Shown piece after piece: positions 53,248 through 62,025 of a stretch of 64,000 bases of DNA (positions are counted from its first letter, which is position 1; every line of letters begins with the position of its first letter). Source of the stretch: Thalassospira lucentensis (lineage in GTDB: Bacteria > Pseudomonadota > Alphaproteobacteria > Rhodospirillales > Thalassospiraceae). Under the pieces are notes generated by a model. It saw nothing but the letters and a program-made list of their open reading frames with translations. It did not search any database and was not told the origin of the DNA. The position numbers and the translations under genes were made by a program. The stretch spans positions 2,577,001 through 2,641,000 of the forward strand of contig NZ_CP136684.1 in the NCBI RefSeq assembly GCF_032921865.1. Reading direction: 5' to 3'.

Positions 53248-55590
53248 ATGTCAAAGAAAACTTCCATTCCGGTTTCAACTCTTGGAACGCCTCGGATCGG
53301 TCCGCGGCGCGAGCTTAAATTCGCGCTTGAGGATTACTGGTCCGGCAAATCGGATTTTGTATCCTTGCAGGAAAAGGCATCTGCATTGCGCTGTGCCAAC
53401 TGGGCGAGGCAAAGAAGCCTTGGCGTCGACAATGTGCCAAGCAACGATTTCTCTCTCTATGATCATGTACTCGATACCTGTGTCATGGTCGGTGCGATCC
53501 CCGAGATTTATGATTGGCAGGGCGGTCTGATTGAACCTGCGACCTATTTCGCCATGGCGCGTGGTGACACACAGGAAGAGAGCTGCTGTGGGAAAACCAC
53601 ACAAAAGGGCATTCCGGCACTGGAAATGACCAAGTGGTTTGATACCAACTACCATTACATGGTTCCCGAACTGTCTTCGGAGCAGCATTTTACACTGGCA
53701 TCGACAAAAGCCGTTGACGAGTTCCGGGAGGCCAAGGCGCTTGGTTTCAAAACCCGCCCGGTTCTCCTTGGTCCGGTCACTTTTTTGAAACTCTCCAAAG
53801 GCACCGGAGCAGGGTTTGATCCGTTATCCCTTCTGGATCGATTGTTACCGGTTTACGGCGAAGTCCTGCGTCAGCTTCGCGACAGCGGTGCGGAATGGGT
53901 ACAGGTTGATGAACCCTGTCTTGTGCTGGACCTGAGCGATGCGGATCGCGCGGCCCTTAAAAAGACCTATCAGGTTCTGGGCAAAGCAGTGCCGAACCTC
54001 AGACTGATGCTGACGACCTATTTCGGTGGGTTGGGTGACAACCTGCAAACTGCCCTGTCATTGCCGGTGGACGGGTTGCATGTCGATCTGGTGCGCGCGC
54101 CCGAACAGCTTGACGCGGTGATCGCCGGGGCAAACCCCGAGCAGGTCATTTCGCTTGGTGTGATCGACGGGCGTAATATATGGCGCGCCGATTTGCAGGC
54201 GATTTATGACCGGATCGCACCGGCTATTGCATCACGTGGTGCTGCACTTTTTGAAATTGCGCCATCCTGTTCGCTTCTGCATGTGCCGATCGATCTGGAA
54301 CAGGAAAGCGATCTGGATGCTGATCTTAGAAGCTGGCTGGCTTTTGCTGTTCAGAAGATTGATGAACTGAAAATCCTGTCGCGTGCCCTTGGCGACGGCA
54401 TTGGTTCGGTTGCGTCCGAATTCCGCGATGCATCGGCAGCCATTGCCGCACGTCGTAAATCGACCAAGGTTCATAACCGTCTGGTTACCGAACGCGCCCT
54501 TGCCGTGACGCATGATATGGCCAAACGTCAAAGCCCGTTTGATATACGCCGGGCTGCGCAACAGGAAAAACTCGGGCTGCCAGAATTCCCGACGACAACA
54601 ATCGGATCATTTCCGCAAACGACCGATGTGCGTAAATCACGTGCAGCCTTTGCGAAAGGAACGCTGGACGGGGCGGGCTATGACGCCTTTATCCAGACCG
54701 AGACCGAGGCCGCCATCCGCTGGCAGGAAGAAATCGGTATTGATGTACTGGTTCACGGCGAATTTGAACGCAATGACATGGTCCAGTATTTCGGCGAAAA
54801 GCTGGCGGGTTATGCCTTTACCAAACATGGCTGGGTGCAAAGCTATGGTTCGCGCTATGTCCGTCCACCGGTGATTTTCGGCGATGTGTCGCGTCCCGAA
54901 CCGATGACGGTAAAATGGTCGCAATATGCCCAATCCCTTACGGATCGTCCGGTCAAGGGGATGCTGACCGGCCCGGTCACAATGATGCAGTGGTCGTTTG
55001 TCCGTGATGATTTACCGCGTCGCGATGTCTGTGCACAGATTGCCCTAGCACTGCGTGACGAGGTTACAGACCTTGAAGTGGCGGGTATCGGCCTGATCCA
55101 GATTGATGAACCGGCCATCCGCGAAGGCTTGCCGCTGCGTCGCGGGGATTGGAAAGCCTACCTGGACTGGGCTGTCGAATGTTTCCGCCTGTCGGCATCC
55201 GGGGTACGCGATGAAACCCAGATCCACACCCATATGTGCTATTCGGAGTTCAATGACATTATCGAAGCCATCGGAGCCATGGACGCCGATGTGATCTCCA
55301 TCGAAACATCGCGGTCGAAGATGGAATTGCTCGACGCATTCGTGAATTATGCCTATCCGAACGATATCGGACCGGGCGTTTACGATATCCATTCCCCGCG
55401 TGTGCCGACGATTGACGAAATGGTCGATCTGTTGGCTGCTGCCACCCGGCAATTGGCGGTAAGCCAGATTTGGGTCAATCCGGATTGCGGCCTTAAGACG
55501 CGCAACTGGGAAGAAGTCCGTCCGGCCTTGATCAACATGGTCGAAGCAGCCCGGATGTTAAGGAAATCCATGGCAGAGGCTGCGCAATGA
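53248..55590 (+). CDS. metE: Cobalamin-independent methionine synthase
   Basis: Transfers a methyl group from methyl-tetrahydrofolate triglutamate to homocysteine without B12. 780 residues: duplicated barrel, N-terminal (STLGTPRIGPRRELKFALEDYWSGK) and C-terminal (LPEFPTTTIGSFPQTTDVRKSR). Zinc ligands in IHTHMCYSEF and NPDCGLKTRNW. The start is ATG 53248; the in-frame ORF back to 53104 is riboswitch leader. Under a cobalamin riboswitch, so used when B12 is scarce. Overlaps the next gene by ATGA. Confidence 0.96.
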   Translation: MSKKTSIPVSTLGTPRIGPRRELKFALEDYWSGKSDFVSLQEKASALRCANWARQRSLGVDNVPSNDFSLYDHVLDTCVMVGAIPEIYDWQGGLIEPATYFAMARGDTQEESCCGKTTQKGIPALEMTKWFDTNYHYMVPELSSEQHFTLASTKAVDEFREAKALGFKTRPVLLGPVTFLKLSKGTGAGFDPLSLLDRLLPVYGEVLRQLRDSGAEWVQVDEPCLVLDLSDADRAALKKTYQVLGKAVPNLRLMLTTYFGGLGDNLQTALSLPVDGLHVDLVRAPEQLDAVIAGANPEQVISLGVIDGRNIWRADLQAIYDRIAPAIASRGAALFEIAPSCSLLHVPIDLEQESDLDADLRSWLAFAVQKIDELKILSRALGDGIGSVASEFRDASAAIAARRKSTKVHNRLVTERALAVTHDMAKRQSPFDIRRAAQQEKLGLPEFPTTTIGSFPQTTDVRKSRAAFAKGTLDGAGYDAFIQTETEAAIRWQEEIGIDVLVHGEFERNDMVQYFGEKLAGYAFTKHGWVQSYGSRYVRPPVIFGDVSRPEPMTVKWSQYAQSLTDRPVKGMLTGPVTMMQWSFVRDDLPRRDVCAQIALALRDEVTDLEVAGIGLIQIDEPAIREGLPLRRGDWKAYLDWAVECFRLSASGVRDETQIHTHMCYSEFNDIIEAIGAMDADVISIETSRSKMELLDAFVNYAYPNDIGPGVYDIHSPRVPTIDEMVDLLAAATRQLAVSQIWVNPDCGLKTRNWEEVRPALINMVEAARMLRKSMAEAAQ

Positions 55591-56378
55591 GCCCGGATCA
55601 TCTGGTATTTTCCGGGCCGACCCGGCTTGCCGATATCGTGTTTCCCGGTGATGCCAATCATCACGGAACGCTATTTGGTGGTACGGGACTTGCTCATATG
55701 GACAAGGTCGCATTTATCGCGGCGTCCCGTCACGGGCATGTCGATTTTGTCACCGCATCCTGCGAACGCATCGATTTCAATGCTCCTGCGAAAATCGGTG
55801 ATATCGTCGAACTGGTCGGATCGGTGGTGCGCGTCGGACGCAAATCCCTCTCGGTTGAAGTGGATATGATTGCCGAAGGGCCGCTGAGTGGGGAACGTCG
55901 CCACTGTTCGCGCGGTGTGTTCAACATGGTGGCCATCGGATCGCATCTTGAGGCACGGGGCGGCACTTTGCCGCCCCTGCCCGATGCGGTTACGTGTATC
56001 AAGGATCCCGATACCCATCCGGCGATGGTCGAAATCGTCTTTCCCGAAAAAACCAGCCATTACGGCAGTCTTTATGGTGGCAATGCACTTGCAGCCATGG
56101 GCAAGGCGGCCTTTATCGCGGCATCACGCCATTGTCGCAAAACCGTGGTGATGGCGGGATCAACACGGGTTGATTTCACCAGCCACATTCAAAGTGGCGA
56201 GGTCGTGATTACCGTGCCGCGGGTCATCGCAACCGGACGCAGTTCCATGCAGATCGAGGTTCAGCTTTGGGCCGAAAACCTGCATGCCGATGAAAGACGG
56301 CAATGCGGAGCGGGCGAATTCATCATGGTTGCAATCGACGAGGATCACCGCCCGCTTTCGTTCAACGGTGTGGTCTGA
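55587..56378 (+). CDS. Double-hotdog acyl-CoA thioesterase
   Basis: A 263-residue tandem hotdog enzyme, each half with the acyl-CoA hydrolase pattern (IVFPGDANHHGTLFGGTGLAHMDKVAFIAASRH and IVFPEKTSHYGSLYGGNALAAMGKAAFIAASRH). It would hydrolyse acyl-CoA to free acid and CoA. The start codon overlaps the metE stop (ATGA), so it is translationally coupled and under the cobalamin riboswitch. That places it in the B12-starvation response. Chain-length preference is unknown. Confidence 0.88.
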   Translation: MSPDHLVFSGPTRLADIVFPGDANHHGTLFGGTGLAHMDKVAFIAASRHGHVDFVTASCERIDFNAPAKIGDIVELVGSVVRVGRKSLSVEVDMIAEGPLSGERRHCSRGVFNMVAIGSHLEARGGTLPPLPDAVTCIKDPDTHPAMVEIVFPEKTSHYGSLYGGNALAAMGKAAFIAASRHCRKTVVMAGSTRVDFTSHIQSGEVVITVPRVIATGRSSMQIEVQLWAENLHADERRQCGAGEFIMVAIDEDHRPLSFNGVV

Positions 56379-56451
56379 TGGGTAACTCTTTCCCTGACGC
56401 TGTATGATTACAGCGTCTGAACTTGACGCAAATATCACTCCCATGCGTCAA

Positions 56452-56491
56452 AAGCGGTTGGCAAAGACCCTGTGCCAACCGCTTCTTTTTT
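56452..56491. terminator. Terminator between the metE operon and nrdB
   Basis: AAGCGGTTGGCA (56452-56463) pairs perfectly with TGCCAACCGCTT (56473-56484), then CTTTTTT on the plus strand. The minus side ends with TTTTG. A second hairpin GACGCTGTA/TACAGCGTC lies at 56396-56417 without a T tract. Confidence 0.88.
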
Positions 56492-56504
56492 GATCAAACA
56501 GGGA

Positions 56505-57638
56505 TCAATCCCAGCTAAGGGCGCCGCCGTTCTGATATTCGATGACGCGGGTTTCAAAGAAGTTCTTTTCCTTCTTTAGGTCCATAGCTTCTGACATCCA
56601 TGGGAACGGGTTGTCGACTTCGGCAAAGACCGGGCTCAAGCCAAGCTGGCCACAGCGGCGGTTGGCGATGAAGTGCATATACTGTTCACACAGCTCTGCA
56701 TTCAGTCCCAGAAAGCCGCTCGGCATCGTATCGCGGCCATAGGCGGCTTCAAGTTCGGCTGCGTTGCGCAACATGCCACGGACTTCATCCTGAAATTCCG
56801 CTGTCCATAGATGCGGGTTTTCCGCCTTGATCTGGTTGATGACATCAATCCCGAAATTGAGGTGAATGCTCTCGTCGCGCAGGATGTACTGATATTGTTC
56901 GGCGATGCCGACCATCTTGTTGCGCCGGCCCAGCGACAGAATTTGCGCAAAGCCGGTATAAAACCACATGCCTTCGAAAACGACATAGAATGCGACCAGA
57001 TCACGCAGGAAATCCTGATCGCGCTCTGGGGTGCCGGTGGCAAAGTTCGGATCGTCCAGATGCTTGGTATAATCAAGTGCCCAAGCCGCCTTGTCGGTGA
57101 TCGAGGGGACCTCGCGATACATGTTGAAAAGTTCGCCCTCATCAAGACCAAGGCTTTCAACGATATACTGGAAGGTATGGGTATGGACTGCTTCCTCGAA
57201 TGCCTGACGCAAAAGATATTGGCGGCATTCCGGGTTGGTCAGGTGGCGATAGATCGCAAGTACGATATTATTCGCAACCAGACTTTCCGATGCGGCAAAG
57301 AAACCCAGGTTGCGTTTGAGCATCCTGCGTTCATCCTCGGTCAATCCGTCGCGCGATTTCCAGAGTGCTATATCAGCCTGCATGGAAACCTCGGTTGGCA
57401 TCCAGTGATTGTTGCATCCCGCAAGGTACTTTTCCCACGCCCAGCCGTATTTCAGCGGCAAAAGCTGGTTCACATCCGCGCGCGAATTGATCATCGCCTT
57501 GTCACTGACCGTCACACGGGCGGCCCCGCGATCAATCGTGCCAAGACCGGTGGCATCCGGTGTTCCGGGATCATTGGATGCGGTTGTGTCCGTTGTATTG
57601 CTGTTGGTGGGGGCGTTACTTTCTACCCAGTCAAGCAT
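56505..57638 (-). CDS. nrdB: Ribonucleotide reductase beta subunit, class Ic-like (Phe at radical site)
   Basis: A 377-residue R2 protein that generates the oxidant for NrdA. Metal ligands: E118 ([10 protein letters not shown]), E149 and H152 ([12 protein letters not shown]), E222 (VFEGMWF), E256 and H259 ([10 protein letters not shown]). The position of the E. coli tyrosyl radical Y122 (H118+4) is F156. Glu in place of Asp84 plus Phe for Tyr is the pattern of Chlamydia class Ic Mn/Fe enzymes. The C-terminal tail ([13 protein letters not shown]) with Y368 is intact. An N-terminal Thr/Asn-rich ~40-residue extension is present. Lies 38 bases after nrdA, same operon. Confidence 0.93.
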   Translation of the reverse strand: MLDWVESNAPTNSNTTDTTASNDPGTPDATGLGTIDRGAARVTVSDKAMINSRADVNQLLPLKYGWAWEKYLAGCNNHWMPTEVSMQADIALWKSRDGLTEDERRMLKRNLGFFAASESLVANNIVLAIYRHLTNPECRQYLLRQAFEEAVHTHTFQYIVESLGLDEGELFNMYREVPSITDKAAWALDYTKHLDDPNFATGTPERDQDFLRDLVAFYVVFEGMWFYTGFAQILSLGRRNKMVGIAEQYQYILRDESIHLNFGIDVINQIKAENPHLWTAEFQDEVRGMLRNAAELEAAYGRDTMPSGFLGLNAELCEQYMHFIANRRCGQLGLSPVFAEVDNPFPWMSEAMDLKKEKNFFETRVIEYQNGGALSWD

Positions 57639-57676
57639 GGTTCTCGTTCCCGATTTTAAGATTGTTTACACAGGGC

Positions 57677-60631
57677 CTATTGGCAGGCTTCGCATTCCGG
57701 ATCATCGATCAGGCAGGCCTTTCCCCATGCCTGACCTTCGGCAATCGTGTCGGTTGCTGTGACTGGCAAGGCCGATGGTGAGGCCGTGATCACAGGTGCC
57801 GGTACCGGGCTGGCAGAAATCGGGGCGGATTGTCCGCTTGAGACGGCATTAAGTCTGCCGTCTGTGCCCTTCAATGTTGATTTCTCGACATGGGTGGCCG
57901 CACTGGATCGCAGGTAATAGGTGGTTTTAAGCCCGCGCAACCACGCCAGGCGATATAGGTCGTCCAGCTTCTTGCCCGACGGGTTGGCGATATAAAGGTT
58001 CAGCGACTGGGCCTGATCGAGCCATTTCTGACGGCGTGACGTCGCTTCGATCAACCATGCTGAATCCATTTCGAACGCTGTGGCATAAAGCTTTTTCAGA
58101 TCATCGGGGATACGGTCGATCTGCCCCACGCTGCCATCATAGTATTTAAGGTCGGAAATCATGACCTCGTCCCAAATGCCGCGTGCCTTCAAATCACGGA
58201 CAAGGGCGGCATTGACCACGGTAAAATCGCCCGACATGTTCGATTTGACAAACAGGTTGCGGTAAGCGGGTTCAATCGACTGGCTAACACCGCAAATGTT
58301 GGAAATCGTGGCTGTCGGGGCAATCGCCATGGTGTTCGAATTACGCATGCCGATGGTTTTGACCCGTTCACGCAAGCCATCCCAATCCAGTCGCGTGCTG
58401 CGATCAACATCAAACTCGTTGCGCGTTTCGGCCAGTAATTCAAGGGAATCAATAGGAAGAATGCCTTGCGACCACAGCGATCCGTCAAAGCTTTCATACC
58501 GGCCGCGTTCCGCTGCCAGATCGACAGAGGCGGCAATTGCGTGAAACGCAATGGCTTCCATGCTTTCATCGGCAAAGGCAATGGCCGCATCCGATGCATA
58601 AGGGATTTTCATCGCCTGCAATGCGTCCTGGAAACCCATCAGGCCAAGGCCGACCGGGCGATGACGCAGGTTGGAGTAACGTGCTTCGGGAATGGTATAG
58701 AAATTGATGTCGATGACGTTATCAAGCATACGCATCGCGGTTTTGACCGTTTTGGCGAGCTTGTCGTGATCAATGCCGTTCTCTGTGACATGGGCCGCCA
58801 GATTGATCGAACCTAGGTTACAGACCGCAATTTCGTCATGCGACGTATTCAGCGTAATTTCCGTGCACAGGTTGGATGAATGCACCACCCCGCGATGGCC
58901 TTGGGGGGATCGGATATTGCATGGGTCCTTGAAGGTGATCCAAGGGTGACCGGTTTCAAACAGCATGGTCAGCATGCGCCGCCAAAGGTCAATCGCCCGG
59001 ACAGTTTTGAAATTGGTGATGTCGCCGCAGGCTGCTTTTTCTTCGTATGCCTCGTAGGCTGTCTTGAACGCCTTGCCGTAAAGGTCGTGCAGGTCAGGCG
59101 TATCGTCGGGTGAGAACAGAGTCCATGCTCCGTCATTGAACACCCGTTCCATGAATAGATCCGGCACCCAGTTGGCAGTGTTCATGTCATGCGTGCGACG
59201 GCGATCATCACCGGTATTTTTGCGAAGGTCGAGAAACTCCTCGATATCGATATGCCAGGTCTCCAGATAAGCACAGACCGCGCCTTTCCGCTTGCCGCCC
59301 TGATTGACCGCAATGGCGGTATCGTTGGCGACTTTCAGGAACGGCACCACGCCCTGGCTCTCGCCGTTGGTTCCCTTGATATGTGCCCCAAGGCCGCGAA
59401 CCGGTGTCCAGTCATTGCCAAGACCGCCCGAATATTTCGCCAGCAACGCGTTGTCCTTCACCGACTTGAAAATGCCGTCAAGGTCGTCGGGCACGGTGGT
59501 CAGGAAGCAGGATGACAATTGCGGTCGCAGCGTGCCGGAATTAAACAATGTCGGGGTCGAGGCCATGAACACAAAGCTTGAAAGCTGATTGTAAAATTCG
59601 ATCGCCTTGGCTTCGCGGTCGACTTCGCGGATCGCAAGGCCCATCGCAACCCGCATGAAAAAGGCCTGCGGCAATTCGAAACGGGTGCCCTTGATATGCA
59701 GGAAATAGCGGTCATAAAGTGTCTGCAATCCCAGATACTGGAAATTCAGGTCGCGTTCCGGTTTGATTGCGGCACTGATTTTTTTCAGATCGAACCTTGC
59801 CAGTTCCGGGTCGATCAGGTCGGCTTTAATCCCGGCCTTGAGGGCGACGGGGAAATAAGTCGCGTAACGATCCTTCATCTCGGCCTGTGTTGCCTGATCC
59901 GGGCGGCCGGTGATGAAACTGAGTGCCTCGAACCGCAACTTATCTAGCAACAGCCGTGCACTGACAAAGGCGTAATTCGGTTCGCGTTCGACAAAGGTAC
60001 GTGCCGCCATGATCGGGGCTAGGGCCAGTTCCGCGGTTGAAACTCCGTCATACAGATTGCGTTTGGTCTCTTCGAAAACCGGATCGGGGGAAACACCGTC
60101 AAGGTTGCTGCATGCCTCGTCGATCACAGTTGCCAAACGGTCAAAGTCGAGCGGAACAATTGTGCCATCGGCCTGTTTGACATTTAGCTTGGGTTGGTCG
60201 GTTTTCTTCTTTTTCTTGCGGGAATCAAGTTTGGCGCGTTCGCGCGCGCGGTCTTCACGATACAGAACATAGGCGCGTGCGACCTTGTGATGCTCGCTGC
60301 GCATCAGAGCCAGTTCAACCTGATCCTGAATATCTTCGATCTGAAGTGTATGGCCGGGGACCGCACGGCGCAGAAGTACCGATGTAACCTGTTCTGTCAT
60401 GGCATCGACAATGTCATGAACCCGGTGTGATCCGGATGCGGTTTCGCCTTCGGCCGCCAGAAACGCTTTTGTCAGGGCATTCTTGATTTTTGCCGGGTTG
60501 AAGTCGGTCACGGATCCGTTGCGTCGGATGACCTGATGGCCGCCCGATGAGGCATTTGCCTGTTTGGAGGCAGATTGGGAAACGACAGTATCGGAAGCGT
60601 TATGGCGCTCCGCTTCGAGAGTAAGAGACAT
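57677..60631 (-). CDS. nrdA: Ribonucleotide reductase alpha subunit with two ATP-cones
   Basis: A 984-residue catalytic subunit of class I RNR reducing NDPs to dNDPs. N-terminus: ATP-cone 1 (about 32-128), a polylysine linker (139-143), ATP-cone 2 (150-240, the position of the single E. coli cone). Active-site Cys: in LSSCFLTTVP, SNLCTEITL and AVCNLGSINL. C-terminal redox pair CEAC in DDPECEACQ after a Pro/Ala/Ser-rich linker. The start is ATG 60631; the in-frame ORF to 60727 is leader. Controlled by an upstream cobalamin riboswitch. Confidence 0.95.
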   Translation of the reverse strand: MSLTLEAERHNASDTVVSQSASKQANASSGGHQVIRRNGSVTDFNPAKIKNALTKAFLAAEGETASGSHRVHDIVDAMTEQVTSVLLRRAVPGHTLQIEDIQDQVELALMRSEHHKVARAYVLYREDRARERAKLDSRKKKKKTDQPKLNVKQADGTIVPLDFDRLATVIDEACSNLDGVSPDPVFEETKRNLYDGVSTAELALAPIMAARTFVEREPNYAFVSARLLLDKLRFEALSFITGRPDQATQAEMKDRYATYFPVALKAGIKADLIDPELARFDLKKISAAIKPERDLNFQYLGLQTLYDRYFLHIKGTRFELPQAFFMRVAMGLAIREVDREAKAIEFYNQLSSFVFMASTPTLFNSGTLRPQLSSCFLTTVPDDLDGIFKSVKDNALLAKYSGGLGNDWTPVRGLGAHIKGTNGESQGVVPFLKVANDTAIAVNQGGKRKGAVCAYLETWHIDIEEFLDLRKNTGDDRRRTHDMNTANWVPDLFMERVFNDGAWTLFSPDDTPDLHDLYGKAFKTAYEAYEEKAACGDITNFKTVRAIDLWRRMLTMLFETGHPWITFKDPCNIRSPQGHRGVVHSSNLCTEITLNTSHDEIAVCNLGSINLAAHVTENGIDHDKLAKTVKTAMRMLDNVIDINFYTIPEARYSNLRHRPVGLGLMGFQDALQAMKIPYASDAAIAFADESMEAIAFHAIAASVDLAAERGRYESFDGSLWSQGILPIDSLELLAETRNEFDVDRSTRLDWDGLRERVKTIGMRNSNTMAIAPTATISNICGVSQSIEPAYRNLFVKSNMSGDFTVVNAALVRDLKARGIWDEVMISDLKYYDGSVGQIDRIPDDLKKLYATAFEMDSAWLIEATSRRQKWLDQAQSLNLYIANPSGKKLDDLYRLAWLRGLKTTYYLRSSAATHVEKSTLKGTDGRLNAVSSGQSAPISASPVPAPVITASPSALPVTATDTIAEGQAWGKACLIDDPECEACQ

Positions 60632-60658
60632 CTTTAACCCCAAATAGTTGGGGGCAAA
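60632..60658 (-). promoter_or_regulatory. SD-sequestering hairpin before nrdA
   Basis: On the minus strand, CTTT-GC-CCCCA pairs with TGGGG-TT-AAAG immediately before the ATG. GGGG is the best ribosome site. Sequence and position match the metE element (53217-53246). Confidence 0.55.
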
Positions 60659-60689
60659 GGCCAAGCGGACGCATGCTGAAATCTGTGGC

Positions 60690-60727
60690 AAAAAAACTGC
60701 CGGGTCGCAAGCGTTCCACCGGGGCAC
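60690..60727 (-). terminator. Riboswitch-associated terminator (nrdA leader)
   Basis: On the minus strand TGCC..GGT pairs with ACC..GGCA around GGAACGCTTGCG, followed by G and T7. The stem has a small internal loop. Same position as the metE terminator. Confidence 0.65.
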
Positions 60728-60742
60728 CCCGCCCGAGAACGT

Positions 60743-60945
60743 AAAACATCAACCACGGCAGGTCTCCTGGCTTGCGGTTATGGCGCTGTCATCCGGCCTT
60801 CCCGAAGCGCAAAATCGCTTCAGTGACCATTTGTGGATGCCAGCTCACCGCTTACAGTTGCGGGGGCAGCTCCGGCATTGCCGCAGAAATCTGCGGCGCA
60901 CCGTATTCCCTCTTAGCCTTCGAGAAGTCTCGAAGGACCATGATG
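60743..60945 (-). promoter_or_regulatory. Cobalamin riboswitch upstream of nrdAB
   Basis: On the minus strand it contains AAGAGGGAATACGGTGCG, CTGCCCCCGCAACTGTAAGC, GGTCACTG, CTTCGGGAAGGCCGG, and AGCCAGGAGACCTGCC, the same order as the metE element and largely identical. A clear paralogue. Predicts that class I RNR is turned off when B12 is plentiful, as known where a class II (NrdJ) enzyme coexists. Confidence 0.95.
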
Positions 60946-60975
60946 TCTATATGTTGGGGGTAATTGGCGCTTGGC

Positions 60976-60998
60976 GTCAACATATATGTTTTGTTGAC
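60976..60998. promoter_or_regulatory. Palindrome in the nrdAB promoter region
   Basis: GTCAACA (60976-60982) and TGTTGAC (60992-60998) form a perfect inverted repeat, with AACATATATGTT, also palindromic, overlapping it. Upstream of the riboswitch, so a candidate operator for the nrd promoter. The match to an NrdR box is partial. Confidence 0.4.
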
Positions 60999-61030
60999 AG
61001 GGTCGGGAGGAATGCCCGATCAAGAATGAA

Positions 61031-61066
61031 TCCTTGGCCAGACCGGGTTGTAACGCTGGCCAAGGA
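61031..61066 (-). terminator. Hairpin after the LOG-family gene
   Basis: TCCTTGGCCAG (61031-61041) pairs perfectly with CTGGCCAAGGA (61056-61066); minus-strand 3' flank is T-rich (TTCATTCTTG) but not a pure T run. Confidence 0.5.
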
Positions 61067-61077
61067 CATTCAAAAGA

Positions 61078-61662
61078 TCACAGAAGCTTTTCGCGCGGGT
61101 CGAATTTCGGGGCGGGTTCGGCTTCAAGCTGTTCGAAAACCTGATCAAGGGTTTCGGCAACCGTAAACAAGTTGCGGTTGCTCTCACGTGCAAAGCCGTC
61201 CTCGATGATGCCATCAATCATATCAAGGCATTTGTCCCAGTATCCCAGCGCATTGAGGAATACCAGCGGCTTGTCATGTATGCCAAGCTGGCGAAGGGTC
61301 AGTGCCTCGAACGCTTCGTCAAGGCTGCCAAGGCCGCCAGCAAGCGTGACAAAGGCGTCCGAACGCTTGAACATCTCGACCTTGCGCTCATACATCGATT
61401 TGCAGACGATCAGTTCGGTCAGGCCCTTATGACCGACTTCGATATCGTCAAGATGAGCGGGGATGATGCCGATGACCTTGCCGCCGTTTTTCATCACCGC
61501 GTCGGCAACCGCCCCCATGAGGCCGATGCGCCCGCCGCCATAAACCAGCGCAATACCGCGTTCGGCCATCATTTTGCCAAATGCAATCGCGTTTTCCATG
61601 TGCTGGGGGTTTTTGCCGTTCGAAGCGCCGCAAAAAACACAGATCGATTTTACTCTTGTCAT
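61078..61662 (-). CDS. LOG-family phosphoribohydrolase (TIGR00730)
   Basis: A 194-residue Rossmann-like enzyme (SICVFCGASNGKNP, YGGGRIGLMGAVADAV). The signature PGGxGTxxE reads AGGLGSLDE. Family members remove ribose 5-phosphate from nucleoside monophosphates (cytokinin-activating LOG, YgdH/PpnN). ATG 61662 follows GAGGCAGG. Longer ORF to 61764 is arginine-rich leader. It lies upstream of nrdAB on the same strand, separated by a hairpin and the riboswitch. Confidence 0.9.
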   Translation of the reverse strand: MTRVKSICVFCGASNGKNPQHMENAIAFGKMMAERGIALVYGGGRIGLMGAVADAVMKNGGKVIGIIPAHLDDIEVGHKGLTELIVCKSMYERKVEMFKRSDAFVTLAGGLGSLDEAFEALTLRQLGIHDKPLVFLNALGYWDKCLDMIDGIIEDGFARESNRNLFTVAETLDQVFEQLEAEPAPKFDPREKLL

Positions 61663-62025
61663 GGCAACCTGCCTCTTTGTTGTTATCTCGCAGGTAACTT
61701 TCGCCCGGTCACGACGTATGCAACGCGCCGTACCGACCGGCGATGTGGCCCGTCTAGGGGGCAAGCATAGCCTATTGCGCCATTATCGGGTCAATAGTTT
61801 CCTTTGCGAAGATCCTGTGACAGCCCGTATTGATACCATGTGAACCCTGCCGCATTTTTGCCTTGGCAATCGGCATGATCGGGCGCGATAAGCCGGGGCG
61901 AATTTTTCGCCGATGGTTAACAGGTTCTGAACCTGATTGTGGGATGGATATCAGCGCCTGCGTGCTCAATGCCGTTCCCCTCGCAGGTTTGAAAACGAAA
62001 CAACAAGAAGGCAGGATAGCCCAAC
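61663..62025. other. Intergenic region, nothing recognised
   Basis: The gap between the divergent LOG gene and membrane protein gene must hold both promoters. I see no gene, strong repeat or terminator. Confidence 0.4.

Noticed and set aside
60632..60727. N-terminal extension of nrdA
   Set aside because: Covers the terminator and SD hairpin of the leader; no ribosome site upstream.
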